Below are positions 39,244-48,540 of a stretch of DNA of 50,070 nt, one piece after another. A program made the translations under genes and the position numbers. The first letter of the stretch is position 1. Every line of letters starts with the position of its first letter. The DNA comes from an uncultured Burkholderiales bacterium (GTDB lineage Bacteria > Pseudomonadota > Gammaproteobacteria > Burkholderiales > Burkholderiaceae_C): NCBI GenBank assembly GCA_903896615.1, contig CAITYM010000089.1, positions 1-50,070 on the forward strand. Direction: 5' to 3'. A model generated the notes under the pieces. That model had not been told where the DNA came from, did no database searches, and worked only from the letters and a program-made list of their open reading frames with translations.

Positions 39244-39786
39244 CTAACTCTTAGAATGAAAGAGCTTGTACATCTCCATTTTTTCCAGGAATTGATTGAT
39301 GTCAAAATCTTCGTGTTCAATCTTTTTAATCTTAATCGGTGATTGAGGAGACTCTAACTCTAAGGCGAGTTTTAAGTTGATTACAAACGTATCAGAGGAG
39401 AAAAGGTTGATATTGGTTCCTAAGTGCAGAACCCAGGATTGAGTAAAAGGGGCTTTGCACTGACGAGTAACGGTAATTAAGATTTCCCCTTGGTCAGAGC
39501 AATTAAGTAGGTTCTGAATCTCCGCAATCGTTAATACCCCTTTTATGATTGGATCGATTTTGTGTTGATCTACCAACGTAAAGGTCTCAACTATTGACCA
39601 ATTATTACGTTCGAACTCTTTGGCTTTTTCTGGTGTATTCAGATGTCTCGCCTTTAGGACGCTCTCAATATGAGTTGCAATTTCAGAAGAATGGGGCAAT
39701 ATTCCGCAGCGTTTGAGGGTTAATGCTACTAAATATTCAAGGTATACGCTGTGCAAGTCAGTCAAATCAAAAATCTCCTTATCCAA
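39244..39786 (-). CDS. Hypothetical protein, 180 aa
   Basis: Unrecognised cytoplasmic protein. The N-terminal half is helical (FDLTDLHSVYLEYLVALTLKR, then a HIESVLKARHLNTPEKAKEF stretch), the middle beta-rich (GEILITVTRQCKAPFTQSWVLHLG) and the tail acidic then basic (EHEDFDINQFLEKMEMYKLFHSKS). No signal or membrane segment. It is divergent from dusA with only about 70 bases between start codons, and convergent with the hydroxyacid dehydrogenase. Codon structure supports a real gene; no function can be given. Confidence 0.7.
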   Translation of the reverse strand: MDKEIFDLTDLHSVYLEYLVALTLKRCGILPHSSEIATHIESVLKARHLNTPEKAKEFERNNWSIVETFTLVDQHKIDPIIKGVLTIAEIQNLLNCSDQGEILITVTRQCKAPFTQSWVLHLGTNINLFSSDTFVINLKLALELESPQSPIKIKKIEHEDFDINQFLEKMEMYKLFHSKS

Positions 39787-39857
39787 ACTATCTCTCTAAG
39801 ACACGATGTCTTTTGTTAACTAATATAACTTATTTGGCTAAGGTTAAAATTGTAACC

Positions 39858-40943
39858 ATGAGTTTTGCTAAAAATGCTGGATCCCCACTAAATTGTCTGC
39901 TATCGGTTGCTCCAATGATGGACTGGACCGATCGGCATTGTCGTTATTTTCACCGCCTACTCAGCACTCGTGCATTACTTTATACTGAGATGATCACAAC
40001 TGGCGCATTGATATTTGGTGATTCAAACTACCACTTAAGACACAACTCTGAGGAGCATCCTGTTGCCCTGCAACTAGGTGGGAGCGATCCCAAAGATTTA
40101 GCTCGCTGTGCACAACTTGCTTTTCAGCATGGCTATGATGAGGTTAATCTGAACTGTGGTTGTCCCTCAGAGCGAGTCCAGCGAGGCGCGTTTGGTGCGT
40201 GCTTAATGAATGAGTCTAAATTGGTTGCTGAGTGCGTTAAGGCTATGCGAGATGCAAGTCCACTTCCGGTTACTGTTAAACACAGAATCGGATTAGGGCG
40301 GGGTGAGAGTTTTGATTTTGTAAGTGATTTTGTAGGAGAAGTAAGTCAGGCGGGATGCACAACGTTTATTGTTCACGCCAGAAATGCTTGGTTAGAGGGG
40401 TTGTCACCTAAAGAGAACAGGGAGATCCCTCCCTTAAAGCCGGATTGGGCCTACCGTTTAAAACAAGAGTTCCCCAAGCTTGAATTTGTTTACAACGGGG
40501 GTGTCAAAACTCTTGCCGACATTCAGTTGCACCTACAACACCTTGACGGTGTAATGGTTGGTCGGGAGGCTTACCATAATCCTTGGATATTGACCAGTTG
40601 GGACGCTGTTTTTGAGAGTCAAACAGTGCACAGCCAAACCCCCAGTGATTCAACCAGTGATACATCTCATAAACCTTCACTTACTCGAGAAGAAGTTGAG
40701 GCACTCATGGTCATTTATATGGAGCGAGAGCAAAAGGAAAATAATGTGCACTGGTCAAGTGTTGCTAGGCACATGTTGGGCCTTTATCACGCGCAGCCTG
40801 GGGGGAAAAGATGGAGGCGCGTTTGGAGCGATCACAAACTTAAAAACAAAACGCCTCAAGAGGTAAGTTCTATAGCGCAACAAGCATTGATTAAAGAGAG
40901 AGAAAAACTTAACCTTGCAGGAGAAGCTTTAATAAACAATTAG
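39858..40943 (+). CDS. dusA: tRNA-dihydrouridine synthase A
   Basis: FMN- and NADPH-dependent enzyme that reduces U20/U20a in the tRNA D-loop. From ATG 39858 it has 361 residues. DusA motifs are SVAPMMDWTDRHCRYFHR, LYTEMITTGAL, EVNLNCGCPSERVQRGAFGACLM (catalytic Cys about 115), VTVKHRIGLG, FIVHARNAWLEGLSPKENR and the FMN phosphate site VYNGGVKT with VMVGREAYHNPW. The C-terminal tRNA-binding helical part is present (HMLGLYHAQPGGKRWRR). The frame is open from 39723 but would overlap the divergent gene, so the later start is chosen. Confidence 0.96.
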   Translation: MSFAKNAGSPLNCLLSVAPMMDWTDRHCRYFHRLLSTRALLYTEMITTGALIFGDSNYHLRHNSEEHPVALQLGGSDPKDLARCAQLAFQHGYDEVNLNCGCPSERVQRGAFGACLMNESKLVAECVKAMRDASPLPVTVKHRIGLGRGESFDFVSDFVGEVSQAGCTTFIVHARNAWLEGLSPKENREIPPLKPDWAYRLKQEFPKLEFVYNGGVKTLADIQLHLQHLDGVMVGREAYHNPWILTSWDAVFESQTVHSQTPSDSTSDTSHKPSLTREEVEALMVIYMEREQKENNVHWSSVARHMLGLYHAQPGGKRWRRVWSDHKLKNKTPQEVSSIAQQALIKEREKLNLAGEALINN

Positions 40944-40954
40944 CTCGAGCTAAT
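40939..40954. other. 16-bp perfect palindrome at the dusA stop codon
   Basis: ATTAGCTCGAGCTAAT is perfectly symmetric and includes the dusA stop TAG. It lies between convergent dusA and fabI. It has no unpaired loop, so it is poor as a hairpin; it could be a protein site or chance. Confidence 0.5.
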
Positions 40955-41011
40955 CGGTTACTTGGCTAATCTTGCATTTTCTCCATATTGTTTTGTTGGA
41001 TATCTATTTTT

Positions 41012-41830
41012 TTAAGTGTTGCTATCACTTGGCTCTGCAATTCCTCCAATCACATGACTAAAACCACCATCAACGTAGACAATTTCTGCACTCACACCCG
41101 CAGCCAAATTACTCATTAAAAATGCGGCTACGTTACCGACATCTTCAATGGATACATTGCGACGTATAGGACTGGCTTCAGCAACGACGGACAATATCTT
41201 GCCAAATCCTTTAATTCCACTTGCAGCTAATGTTTTAATTGGCCCAGCACTGATGCCGTTGACACGCATGTGTTGGCCTTTGCTTCCCAAAGATTCTGCT
41301 AAATAGCGGACCGAAGCTTCCAGGGAAGCCTTGGCCAGTCCCATCGTGTTGTAGTTAGGCACCGTTTTGATTGCTCCTAGGTAGGTGAGAGTTAAAAGGG
41401 CTGAGCGTTCGTTAAGCATTGGAAGCGCCGCCTTAGCCATAGCAGGAAAGCTATAAGCACTAATGTCGTGTGCAATCTTGAAGCCTTCGCGGCTTAACCC
41501 ATCAAGGAAATCTCCAGCAATGGACTCTCTTGGTGCATATCCAATGCTGTGAACAAAACCGTCAAATTTTGGCCAGTGTGCGCTAAGGTCGTGGAACATT
41601 TTTTCGATTTGTTCATCACTTCCCACATCGCAGTCAAATATTAACTTAGAGTTAAAGTCATTTGCAAATTCAGTGATTCGGTCTTTAAACCGTTCACCTA
41701 CGTAGCTAAAAGCTAGTTCAGCACCTTGCTCATAACAAGCTTTAGCAATGCCGTAGGCAATGGAGCGGTTTGACAATACGCCGGTAATGAGTAACTTTTT
41801 GCCGCTAAGAAAGCCTGAGTGGATTGACAT
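41012..41830 (-). CDS. fabI: Enoyl-[acyl-carrier-protein] reductase (NADH)
   Basis: Last step of each fatty-acid elongation cycle; FabI-type atypical short-chain dehydrogenase of 272 residues. It has [62 protein letters not shown] with the active Tyr150, Tyr160 and Lys167 (E. coli Tyr146, Tyr156, Lys163), and [20 protein letters not shown] upstream supports the start. It is divergent from yejA with about 250 bases between, and convergent with dusA. The fabI-yej arrangement is common in Burkholderiales. Confidence 0.97.
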   Translation of the reverse strand: MSIHSGFLSGKKLLITGVLSNRSIAYGIAKACYEQGAELAFSYVGERFKDRITEFANDFNSKLIFDCDVGSDEQIEKMFHDLSAHWPKFDGFVHSIGYAPRESIAGDFLDGLSREGFKIAHDISAYSFPAMAKAALPMLNERSALLTLTYLGAIKTVPNYNTMGLAKASLEASVRYLAESLGSKGQHMRVNGISAGPIKTLAASGIKGFGKILSVVAEASPIRRNVSIEDVGNVAAFLMSNLAAGVSAEIVYVDGGFSHVIGGIAEPSDSNT

Positions 41831-42082
41831 CTTTATATCTCCAATTATTCAAATTGGTGTGGATTTTCGCACGGATTGGGAGGATTTTGATTGGGATAGT
41901 TCAGGTCCCGCTTACACAGAAATATTACAACCTATCAAAATAAATAAGGCATAAGCTATAAGCTTGACCTGAGGGGTACAAGTTGCAAGATTAAATGCTT
42001 TGAACAGTAATGTTTTCTTAAAAAAATCCTCAAACAAAGCCTTAAATAACAAATCGTTGCAAAAATCTTGCAAAATGCAGGT

Positions 42083-43921
42083 ATGCGTATAGCCATCCCT
42101 TTTTGCCTTGCTCTTTTCAGTCTTTTATTTGCAGTAACCCCTGGTTTTGCTTCGCACGCTTACGCACAGTTTGGTGACGTCAAGTATCCAAAAGGCTTTG
42201 ATCATTTTGATTATGTAAATCCTGCTGCTACTAAAGGAGGCGAGATCGCTTTAGTTTCACCCTCTAGCTCCTCAAGTTTTGATAAATACAATCCATTCAC
42301 GCTCAAGGGAACGGCTCCTCCTGGCCTAGAGGGGTTGGTATTTGAAACACTTCTAACCTCTAATTATGAGGAGCCAACCACTGCGTATGGGCTTTTGGCG
42401 GAAGATGTGAGTGTTGCGCCTGACAAACTCTCCGCCACTTTTACCCTAAACCCCTTGGCACGGTTTCACAACGGAGCACCTGTTTTAGCAGTTGATGTGA
42501 AATACGCTTTTGATAAATTAATTAGTAAGGAGGCGGCCCCGCAGTTTAGGTCCATATTTACAGATGTTAAAAGTGCAACTGTTTTATCTGAGCGCATAGT
42601 TAGGTTTGAGTTTAAGCGAGTCAACGCAGAACTTCCGCTTATCGTAGGAAACATACCCGTTTTCAGCAGAGATTGGGGTGACGGCAAGGCACTGGATAAA
42701 ATTATTACGGATACTCCGATAGGTTCTGGTCCCTACAAGATCGGTAAAGTTGATTTTGGGCGTGACATTCAGTACGTTAGAGATCCAAATTACTGGGGGA
42801 TTAATCTGGGTGTTAGGCGGGGACAATTTAATTTTGACCGAATTCTCTTCAAGCTATACAAAGACAATACCGCTCAACTTGAGGCTTTTAAAGCTGGTGA
42901 GTTTGATTACATCCAGTGTTTTATTTCTCGCGAGTGGGCAAGAGCTTATAAGGGGCGGGCGTTTGATGATGGACGGCTCATCAAGCGTGAACTCAAGCAC
43001 GGCAATGCGGGTGATTTTCAAGGTTTCATATTTAATACCCGCATCAATAAATTTAAAGATGCACGTGTTAGAAGAGCTATTGGCCTTGCGCTGGATTTCG
43101 AATGGATGAACCGACAGATTTTTTATAACTCCTACACTCGGGTCAGGGGATACTTTGTGGGCAGTGACTTCGAAGCGGTGGGATTGCCCTCACAAGAAGA
43201 GCTTAAATATCTGGATCCTATAAAAGATAAGCTTTCGCCACAAATATTTACCAAGCCAGTCCCAGTTCCCCCGGTTACAAAATTGGATCCAGCAACCGGA
43301 GAGACATTAAGGGATCATCTTCGCCTTGCTAAGTCCTTGCTTGAGGCTGCGGGTTGGCATTACTTTGATGGAGCATTAAGAAATGCCAAGGGAGAGGCTT
43401 TTAGGATGGAGTTTTTAGATAACTCCGGCGGAATGGGGAGGGTGGTAACCCCATTTGCTAAAAACCTTGAAAAACTCGGCATTGAGGTCAATTACAGAAT
43501 TGTTGATTCTGCAGTACTACAAAAAAGGATGGATGTTTTTGACTTTGAGGTCATCAGCATGCGCAACATTGGTAGCGAAGCGCCTGGCACAGAGTTACTT
43601 GAACGATTTGGCTCAAAGGCCGCTGATACGGAGGGCTCTGCAAACTTCATTGGTCTTAAAGACCCCGGTGTTGACGAACTCCTAGAGAGGGTCGTAACAG
43701 CACAAACCAAAGACCAACTAAGGGGCTCCCTCAAAGCTTTGGACAGGGTGCTGAGACACGGATATTATTCTGTGCCACATTGGTACGGTAGTGTGCACCG
43801 GGTGGCTTGGCGTAGTGGTAGATTTGATAGTCCAAGTATCACCCCTCGATATTACCAACCCGAGTCCTGGATCCTCTCTACTTGGTGGGCTAGTGCTTCT
43901 AATTTGAGAGGGGAACATTAA
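42083..43921 (+). CDS. yejA: Peptide ABC transporter substrate-binding protein (YejA-like)
   Basis: 612-residue family 5 (SBP_bac_5) periplasmic protein. A signal peptide ends near SHAYAQFG. The YejA group is recognised by FGDVKYPKGFDHFDYVNPAATKGGEI, YNPFTLKGTAPPGLEGLVFETLL, SGPYKIGKVDFGRDIQYVRDPNYWG and GYYSVPHWYGSVHRVAWRSGRFD. In enterics Yej imports microcin C and other peptides, and helps resist defensins. The first in-frame TTG is at 42068, but the ATG at 42083 gives a normal signal peptide. It is the first gene of yejABEF. Confidence 0.94.
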   Translation: MRIAIPFCLALFSLLFAVTPGFASHAYAQFGDVKYPKGFDHFDYVNPAATKGGEIALVSPSSSSSFDKYNPFTLKGTAPPGLEGLVFETLLTSNYEEPTTAYGLLAEDVSVAPDKLSATFTLNPLARFHNGAPVLAVDVKYAFDKLISKEAAPQFRSIFTDVKSATVLSERIVRFEFKRVNAELPLIVGNIPVFSRDWGDGKALDKIITDTPIGSGPYKIGKVDFGRDIQYVRDPNYWGINLGVRRGQFNFDRILFKLYKDNTAQLEAFKAGEFDYIQCFISREWARAYKGRAFDDGRLIKRELKHGNAGDFQGFIFNTRINKFKDARVRRAIGLALDFEWMNRQIFYNSYTRVRGYFVGSDFEAVGLPSQEELKYLDPIKDKLSPQIFTKPVPVPPVTKLDPATGETLRDHLRLAKSLLEAAGWHYFDGALRNAKGEAFRMEFLDNSGGMGRVVTPFAKNLEKLGIEVNYRIVDSAVLQKRMDVFDFEVISMRNIGSEAPGTELLERFGSKAADTEGSANFIGLKDPGVDELLERVVTAQTKDQLRGSLKALDRVLRHGYYSVPHWYGSVHRVAWRSGRFDSPSITPRYYQPESWILSTWWASASNLRGEH

Positions 43922-43923
43922 AA

Positions 43924-44958
43924 TTGTTTAGCTATATCACCAAGCGATTGTTACTGATGATTCCAACACTTTTTGGAATATTGCTGTTAACCTTTGTTGT
44001 GATCCAATTCGTGCCGGGTGGACCCGTTGAGCAAATGGTTGCAAAGTTGCAGGGCCGAGACTCTGGGGGGGAGGGGGCTCATGTGAGTGGTGCTGGGTAT
44101 AGAGGGCGTCAAGGCGTTGATGCACAGCGAATAGAGGAGATTAAACAACTCTACGGTTTTGATAAGCCCGCTTCTGAGCGTTTTGTGATGATGCTAGGAC
44201 AGTTCGCAAGGTTTGATTTAGGCAAGAGTTTTTACTATCCCAAGGACGTATGGTCATTGGTGAAGGAAAAACTTCCCGTATCTATTAGTCTGGGACTTTG
44301 GACCTTTTTCTTGAGCTACTTAGTATCTGTACCGCTTGGTATTGCGAAGGCCGTCCGGGCAGGAACTCCTTTTGATGCGTGGACAAGTATTCTCGTTTTG
44401 ATCGGATATGCGATACCTGGATTCGTACTTGGGGTTGCGCTATTGGTGATATTTGGTGGACAACTTCAGTGGTTTCCTTTGCGTGGCCTGATATCCTCAA
44501 ACTGGTCAGAGCTTAGCCTAATGTCAAAAATAACGGACTATTTGTGGCACATCACTCTCCCAATTACTGCAAGCGTATTGGGGGCATTTGCTGTGACTAC
44601 GATGTTGACTAAGAACGCATTTATGGAGGAAATTGGTAAGCAATATGTGCTCACTGCACGGGCTAAAGGACTCAGTGAGGCAAGGGTGTTGTGGAGGCAT
44701 GTTTTTAGGAATGCTTTGATACCGCTCGTAACTGGTTTTCCGAGTGCATTTATAGGTGCATTTTTTACCGGCTCATTGCTGATTGAAACGCTCTTTTCCT
44801 TAGATGGACTTGGACTTCTTAGTTACGAAAGTGTGATGAGGCGGGATTACCCAGTTGTTTTGGGTACTCTTTATTTATTCACTTTGATTGGGCTTGTAAC
44901 CAAGTTAATCAGTGATTTGTGTTACTTGTGGGTCGACCCGCGAGTGAAGTTTGATTAG
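43924..44958 (+). CDS. yejB: Microcin C/peptide ABC transporter permease YejB
   Basis: 344-residue inner-membrane permease with about six spans. The TTG start is well supported: MFSYITKRLLLMIPTLFGILLLTFVVIQFVPGGPVEQM is the standard YejB/DppB N-terminus, and GAGGGGAA lies about nine bases upstream. A YejB-specific glycine-rich insert follows (DSGGEGAHVSGAGYRG). The EAA loop is at about LTARAKGLSEARVLWRHVFRNALIPLVT. It begins two bases after the yejA stop. Confidence 0.95.
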   Translation: MFSYITKRLLLMIPTLFGILLLTFVVIQFVPGGPVEQMVAKLQGRDSGGEGAHVSGAGYRGRQGVDAQRIEEIKQLYGFDKPASERFVMMLGQFARFDLGKSFYYPKDVWSLVKEKLPVSISLGLWTFFLSYLVSVPLGIAKAVRAGTPFDAWTSILVLIGYAIPGFVLGVALLVIFGGQLQWFPLRGLISSNWSELSLMSKITDYLWHITLPITASVLGAFAVTTMLTKNAFMEEIGKQYVLTARAKGLSEARVLWRHVFRNALIPLVTGFPSAFIGAFFTGSLLIETLFSLDGLGLLSYESVMRRDYPVVLGTLYLFTLIGLVTKLISDLCYLWVDPRVKFD

Positions 44959-44960
44959 GC

Positions 44961-46088
44961 ATGCTTATGAATAATCAAACGGATAATAATCTAATATCAA
45001 ACGGCATGAAGAGGGGTCTTGGTCGTCAGATTGAAGGGGTATCTATTTCCTCACCTCGCTCTCCGTCTAGGCGTGTATGGTTGATTTTCAAGCAAAAACG
45101 CCGCGGCTACTGGAGTCTTCTAATACTGAGTGCACTCTTTGTGCTTAGTCTCATGGCTGAGCTCATTTGTAACGATAAACCGCTTGTCGTGAAATACAAA
45201 GAGCACTGGTACTTCCCGATTGTCTCCAACCCTGCTGAGACCGTCTACGGTGGTGATTTTGACGCGCCAACTGATTATTTTGACCCTTTTATTCGTCAGC
45301 AGCTGAGTAAGAACGGAAACTTTGCTATCTTTCCCTTAAATCCATACCACTACACCACCCTAAATTATTTTGCAGTAGCCCCCAACCCTGCACCCCCATC
45401 AAGTGAGAATTGGTTTGGAACAGACGACAGGGGCAGAGATTTGGTTGCCCGTTTACTATACGGCTTTAGGGTATCGATCTTATTTGCATTAGCACTTACT
45501 GTTTCAGGCACTTTACTTGGGATCGTGACTGGTGCAATCCAGGGATTTTTTGCGGGAAAGGTAGATATTACAGTACAGCGGTTCATTGAAATTTGGGGCT
45601 CCATGCCAGAGCTTTATTTATTGATCATTTTCTCAGCAGTCTTTGAACCTAGTGTTTCAGTTTTGCTTATCTTACTGAGCTTATTTGGTTGGATGGGTTT
45701 GTCGGATTATGTGCGCGCTGAATTCTTAAGAAACCGTCAACTCGATTACGTGCGTGCGGCCAGAGCACTTGGATTATCTAATTGGCAAATTATTTGGAAA
45801 CATGTTTTACCAAATAGTATGACACCCGTCGTTACTTTTTTGCCCTTTAGGATGAGTGCTGCAATTTTGTCCTTAACCAGCTTAGATTTTTTGGGCCTTG
45901 GCGTGCCCCCTGGAACCCCAAGTTTGGGGGAGCTTTTATCTCAAGGGAAAAACAATATTGATGCTTGGTGGATCTCAATGTCTACTTTTGCTGTGTTAGT
46001 ACTCACTTTGTTGTTACTGACATTTATGGGTGATGCGCTGAGGGATGCGCTTGATCCAAGACATTTGGGTGAGTCTGATTCAAAATGA
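44961..46088 (+). CDS. yejE: Peptide ABC transporter permease YejE
   Basis: 375-residue second permease. After a 45-residue polar N-terminus comes the conserved IFKQKRRGYWSLLILSALFVLSLMAELI span. The large periplasmic segment with YKEHWYFPIVSNPAETVYGGDF and the NWFGTDDRGRDLVARLLYG motif is typical of YejE. The EAA loop is RAARALGLSNWQIIWKHVLPNSMTPVV. Its stop overlaps the yejF start (ATGA). Confidence 0.95.
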   Translation: MLMNNQTDNNLISNGMKRGLGRQIEGVSISSPRSPSRRVWLIFKQKRRGYWSLLILSALFVLSLMAELICNDKPLVVKYKEHWYFPIVSNPAETVYGGDFDAPTDYFDPFIRQQLSKNGNFAIFPLNPYHYTTLNYFAVAPNPAPPSSENWFGTDDRGRDLVARLLYGFRVSILFALALTVSGTLLGIVTGAIQGFFAGKVDITVQRFIEIWGSMPELYLLIIFSAVFEPSVSVLLILLSLFGWMGLSDYVRAEFLRNRQLDYVRAARALGLSNWQIIWKHVLPNSMTPVVTFLPFRMSAAILSLTSLDFLGLGVPPGTPSLGELLSQGKNNIDAWWISMSTFAVLVLTLLLLTFMGDALRDALDPRHLGESDSK

Positions 46089-47794
46089 CAACACAAAATT
46101 TACCTCTCGATTCATCTCTTAAAGATACGCCACTTTTAAGTACAAGTGAGTTAACCATTTCCTTTAATGAGCGCTGCGTTGTTCACGGCGTTAACATTCA
46201 GATTCCTCGTGGTTCTCGTGTAGCTTTGGTCGGAGAGTCAGGCTCCGGCAAGACCTTGACCGCGCTGAGTCTTTTGGGCTTGGTGAGGGGGGCGAAGGTG
46301 AGCGGGAAATGTGATTTTGAAGGAAGAGACCTTTTTAAACTCTCTGAGACCGAGCTAAGAGGTATCAGGGGAAGTGAAATAGCAATGATTTTCCAAGAGC
46401 CGATGACGGCGCTAAATCCACTTTTCACGGTAGGCGATCAGATCGCTGAGGTCTTGCAACTCAAAATGGGTATGACTCAAAAAGCGGCTTGGGATAAAGC
46501 GGTTGAATTGATGGACGAAACTGGAATCGCGCAGGCAGGGGTCAGAGCACAGTCCTATCCGCATCAGTTGTCGGGTGGGCAGCGTCAAAGGGTAATGATT
46601 GCTATGGCGCTTGCCTGTCGACCTAAGCTTTTGTTGGCTGATGAGCCGACCACAGCACTTGATGCATCACTTAGACTTCAAATCCTAGAGCTTTTAGAGC
46701 GCTTCCAAACCGAGTTTGGAATGGCGATACTTTTGATCACGCATGACTTAAATTTAGTCAAGTCTTTTGCTACACACGTCATGGTGATGGAGCAAGGGCT
46801 AGTGGTTGAAGAGGGCTTGGTGGCGGATGTCATGCGTTTCCCTAAGCATCCTTATACAAGGAAGCTTGTAGACAGTGTTCCTTTGAGGGATGTGGTAGAG
46901 GCTTTTGATGAGAGTTTGAGCTATGAATTAACCGGCAATGCAGAAGGTTCCAACTCCAAAACGGGGTTAAAAAGTGAAGCCCCCTTGTCTGTCAAGCCCG
47001 ATTTTGATTATGTAATTGAGGCTAAATCACTCTCTGTTCACTATCCAGTACCCATTGATGGATTTAGAGGATGGTTTCGGCGAGGTAAATTTACCGCGGT
47101 CAAGGACGTAAGTTTTGCCCTTCGAGCCGCCCAAACATTGGGCGTAGTCGGTGAGTCAGGCTCTGGGAAGTCAACGCTTGGATTGGCAAGTTTGGGGTTA
47201 CTTGAGAGTCAAGGCGAGCTTAGGGTGATGGGCAAGGTCTGGGGTCGCGCAAAGCACATGAGAGCGCTTAGAGCGAAGGTACAAGTTGTTTTTCAAGACC
47301 CATTTTCTTCCCTATCGCCTCGAATGACGGTCATTGAATTGGTGGGCGAGGGGCTGGATGTTCACGCGCCCCACTTGAGTACCGAGGAGCGCCAACGCCG
47401 CGTTCTGAGTGCCTTATCAGACGTGGGGCTAACTCAAAAAGAGTTTTCAAATATTTTGGATCGATTCCCACACGAATTCTCAGGCGGGCAGAGACAAAGA
47501 CTTGCGATTGCAAGAGCGTTGATCCTTGAGCCCAAACTGTTGGTGTTAGATGAGCCTACAAGTGCACTTGATGTAACTAGTCAAAAGCAGGTTGTCCAAC
47601 TCCTGCAGGGACTTCAGCGTAACAAGGGCCTAAGTTATTTGCTAATTACGCACGATATGGCTGTGATCCGAGCTATGGCCCATCAAGTTCTTGTCATGAA
47701 AGACGGCGTTGTTGTTGAGAGTGGGCGTGTCGAGCAGGTCCTCAGTTCACCTCAAAATAGTTATACACAAATGCTTCTCGAGGCCTCAAAATGA
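46085..47794 (+). CDS. yejF: Peptide ABC transporter fused double ATPase YejF
   Basis: 569 residues with two ATPase domains in one chain, as in YejF and GsiA. Domain 1 (about 10-260): Walker A GESGSGKT, signature LSGGQRQRV, Walker [13 protein letters not shown]. Domain 2 (about 310-569): Walker A GESGSGKS, signature FSGGQRQRL, Walker [14 protein letters not shown] Ser/Glu-rich linker of about 40 residues separates them. It ends the yejABEF operon; a hairpin with T-run follows about 115 bases later. Confidence 0.95.
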   Translation: MTTQNLPLDSSLKDTPLLSTSELTISFNERCVVHGVNIQIPRGSRVALVGESGSGKTLTALSLLGLVRGAKVSGKCDFEGRDLFKLSETELRGIRGSEIAMIFQEPMTALNPLFTVGDQIAEVLQLKMGMTQKAAWDKAVELMDETGIAQAGVRAQSYPHQLSGGQRQRVMIAMALACRPKLLLADEPTTALDASLRLQILELLERFQTEFGMAILLITHDLNLVKSFATHVMVMEQGLVVEEGLVADVMRFPKHPYTRKLVDSVPLRDVVEAFDESLSYELTGNAEGSNSKTGLKSEAPLSVKPDFDYVIEAKSLSVHYPVPIDGFRGWFRRGKFTAVKDVSFALRAAQTLGVVGESGSGKSTLGLASLGLLESQGELRVMGKVWGRAKHMRALRAKVQVVFQDPFSSLSPRMTVIELVGEGLDVHAPHLSTEERQRRVLSALSDVGLTQKEFSNILDRFPHEFSGGQRQRLAIARALILEPKLLVLDEPTSALDVTSQKQVVQLLQGLQRNKGLSYLLITHDMAVIRAMAHQVLVMKDGVVVESGRVEQVLSSPQNSYTQMLLEASK

Positions 47795-47895
47795 CGAAGA
47801 GAATCTAGGTATGCATACTAAAGTTTACTCTTGCGCTGTTGCACTTAGTTTACAGATAGGGCTAGCTTCTAGGGGTAAATAGCAGTTACAATACG

Positions 47896-47949
47896 CGTTT
47901 GACGACCAACCGGGCGGAATCCAAACCGCCCGTTTTTTTTGGTCAAACG
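47896..47949 (+). terminator. Two-layer terminator hairpin before rimP
   Basis: The inner helix CGGGCGG (47911-47917) pairs with CCGCCCG (47926-47932) over an eight-base loop and is followed by eight T (47933-47940), a textbook intrinsic terminator. An outer helix CGTTTGAC (47896-47903) pairs with GTCAAACG (47942-47949), reaching into the rimP ribosome-binding site (GGGA, 47949-47952). A TACAAT at 47887-47892 could be a -10 element for a short rimP leader. It either ends yejABEF transcription or acts as an attenuator of rimP-nusA; the outer helix favours a leader role but this is inferred. Confidence 0.8.
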
Positions 47950-47959
47950 GGAATTGACT

Positions 47960-48517
47960 TTGGCGTTACAAGAAACTGTTGAACAAATTGTATCTGGACT
48001 TGGCTATGACACTGTAGAGATTGAACGCTCTGCGGGAGGTTTGTTGCGCATCACGATTGACTTGCCTTGGAATGCAGAGCAACAGGTTCAGTATGTTCAA
48101 GTCGAAGACTGTGAGAAAGTTACCAGACAACTGCAGTTTGCACTTGAGGTAGAGGGTGTTGAATACAAAAGACTTGAGGTCTCATCTCCTGGCATCGATC
48201 GTTTGATAAGAAATCAAGCGGAGTTCGACAGGTTTGAGGGTGAAATAGTTGATTTGACGCTCAAGCATCCATTTGGCACCGGTGGTGGCGAGTTGGTTGC
48301 AGCAAATAGAAAAAAATTTCGAGGCGCACTTGAAAAGAGTGAAGACTCCTTGGGGTGGCAAATTTCTTGGGTAGACGAACCCAAAGTGAAGCCGGGACAG
48401 AAAGTCTCAAAGTCAAAGGCGCCACCGCCAACGCAAGTTTTAAAGTTTACGTGGGACGAACTTCGTGAAGTTCGACTTGCACCGATTGTTGATTTCAAAG
48501 GCCGCAAGGCTTCTTAA
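47960..48517 (+). CDS. rimP: Ribosome maturation factor RimP
   Basis: 185-residue 30S assembly factor. N-terminal domain: ETVEQIVSGLGYDTVEIERSAGGLLRITID, then VEDCEKVTRQLQFALEVEGV and YKRLEVSSPGIDRLIR; C-terminal SH3-like domain from about residue 85 (GEIVDLTLKHPF...FRGAL). A TTG start at 47960 is preferred: GGGA lies seven bases upstream, and MALQETVEQIV fits the family. An earlier TTG at 47939 sits inside the terminator T-run. rimP-nusA-infB is the standard bacterial order, with nusA 23 bases downstream. Confidence 0.94.
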   Translation: MALQETVEQIVSGLGYDTVEIERSAGGLLRITIDLPWNAEQQVQYVQVEDCEKVTRQLQFALEVEGVEYKRLEVSSPGIDRLIRNQAEFDRFEGEIVDLTLKHPFGTGGGELVAANRKKFRGALEKSEDSLGWQISWVDEPKVKPGQKVSKSKAPPPTQVLKFTWDELREVRLAPIVDFKGRKAS

Positions 48518-48540
48518 TTTTGTGAATTGGAGTGTTTGAG

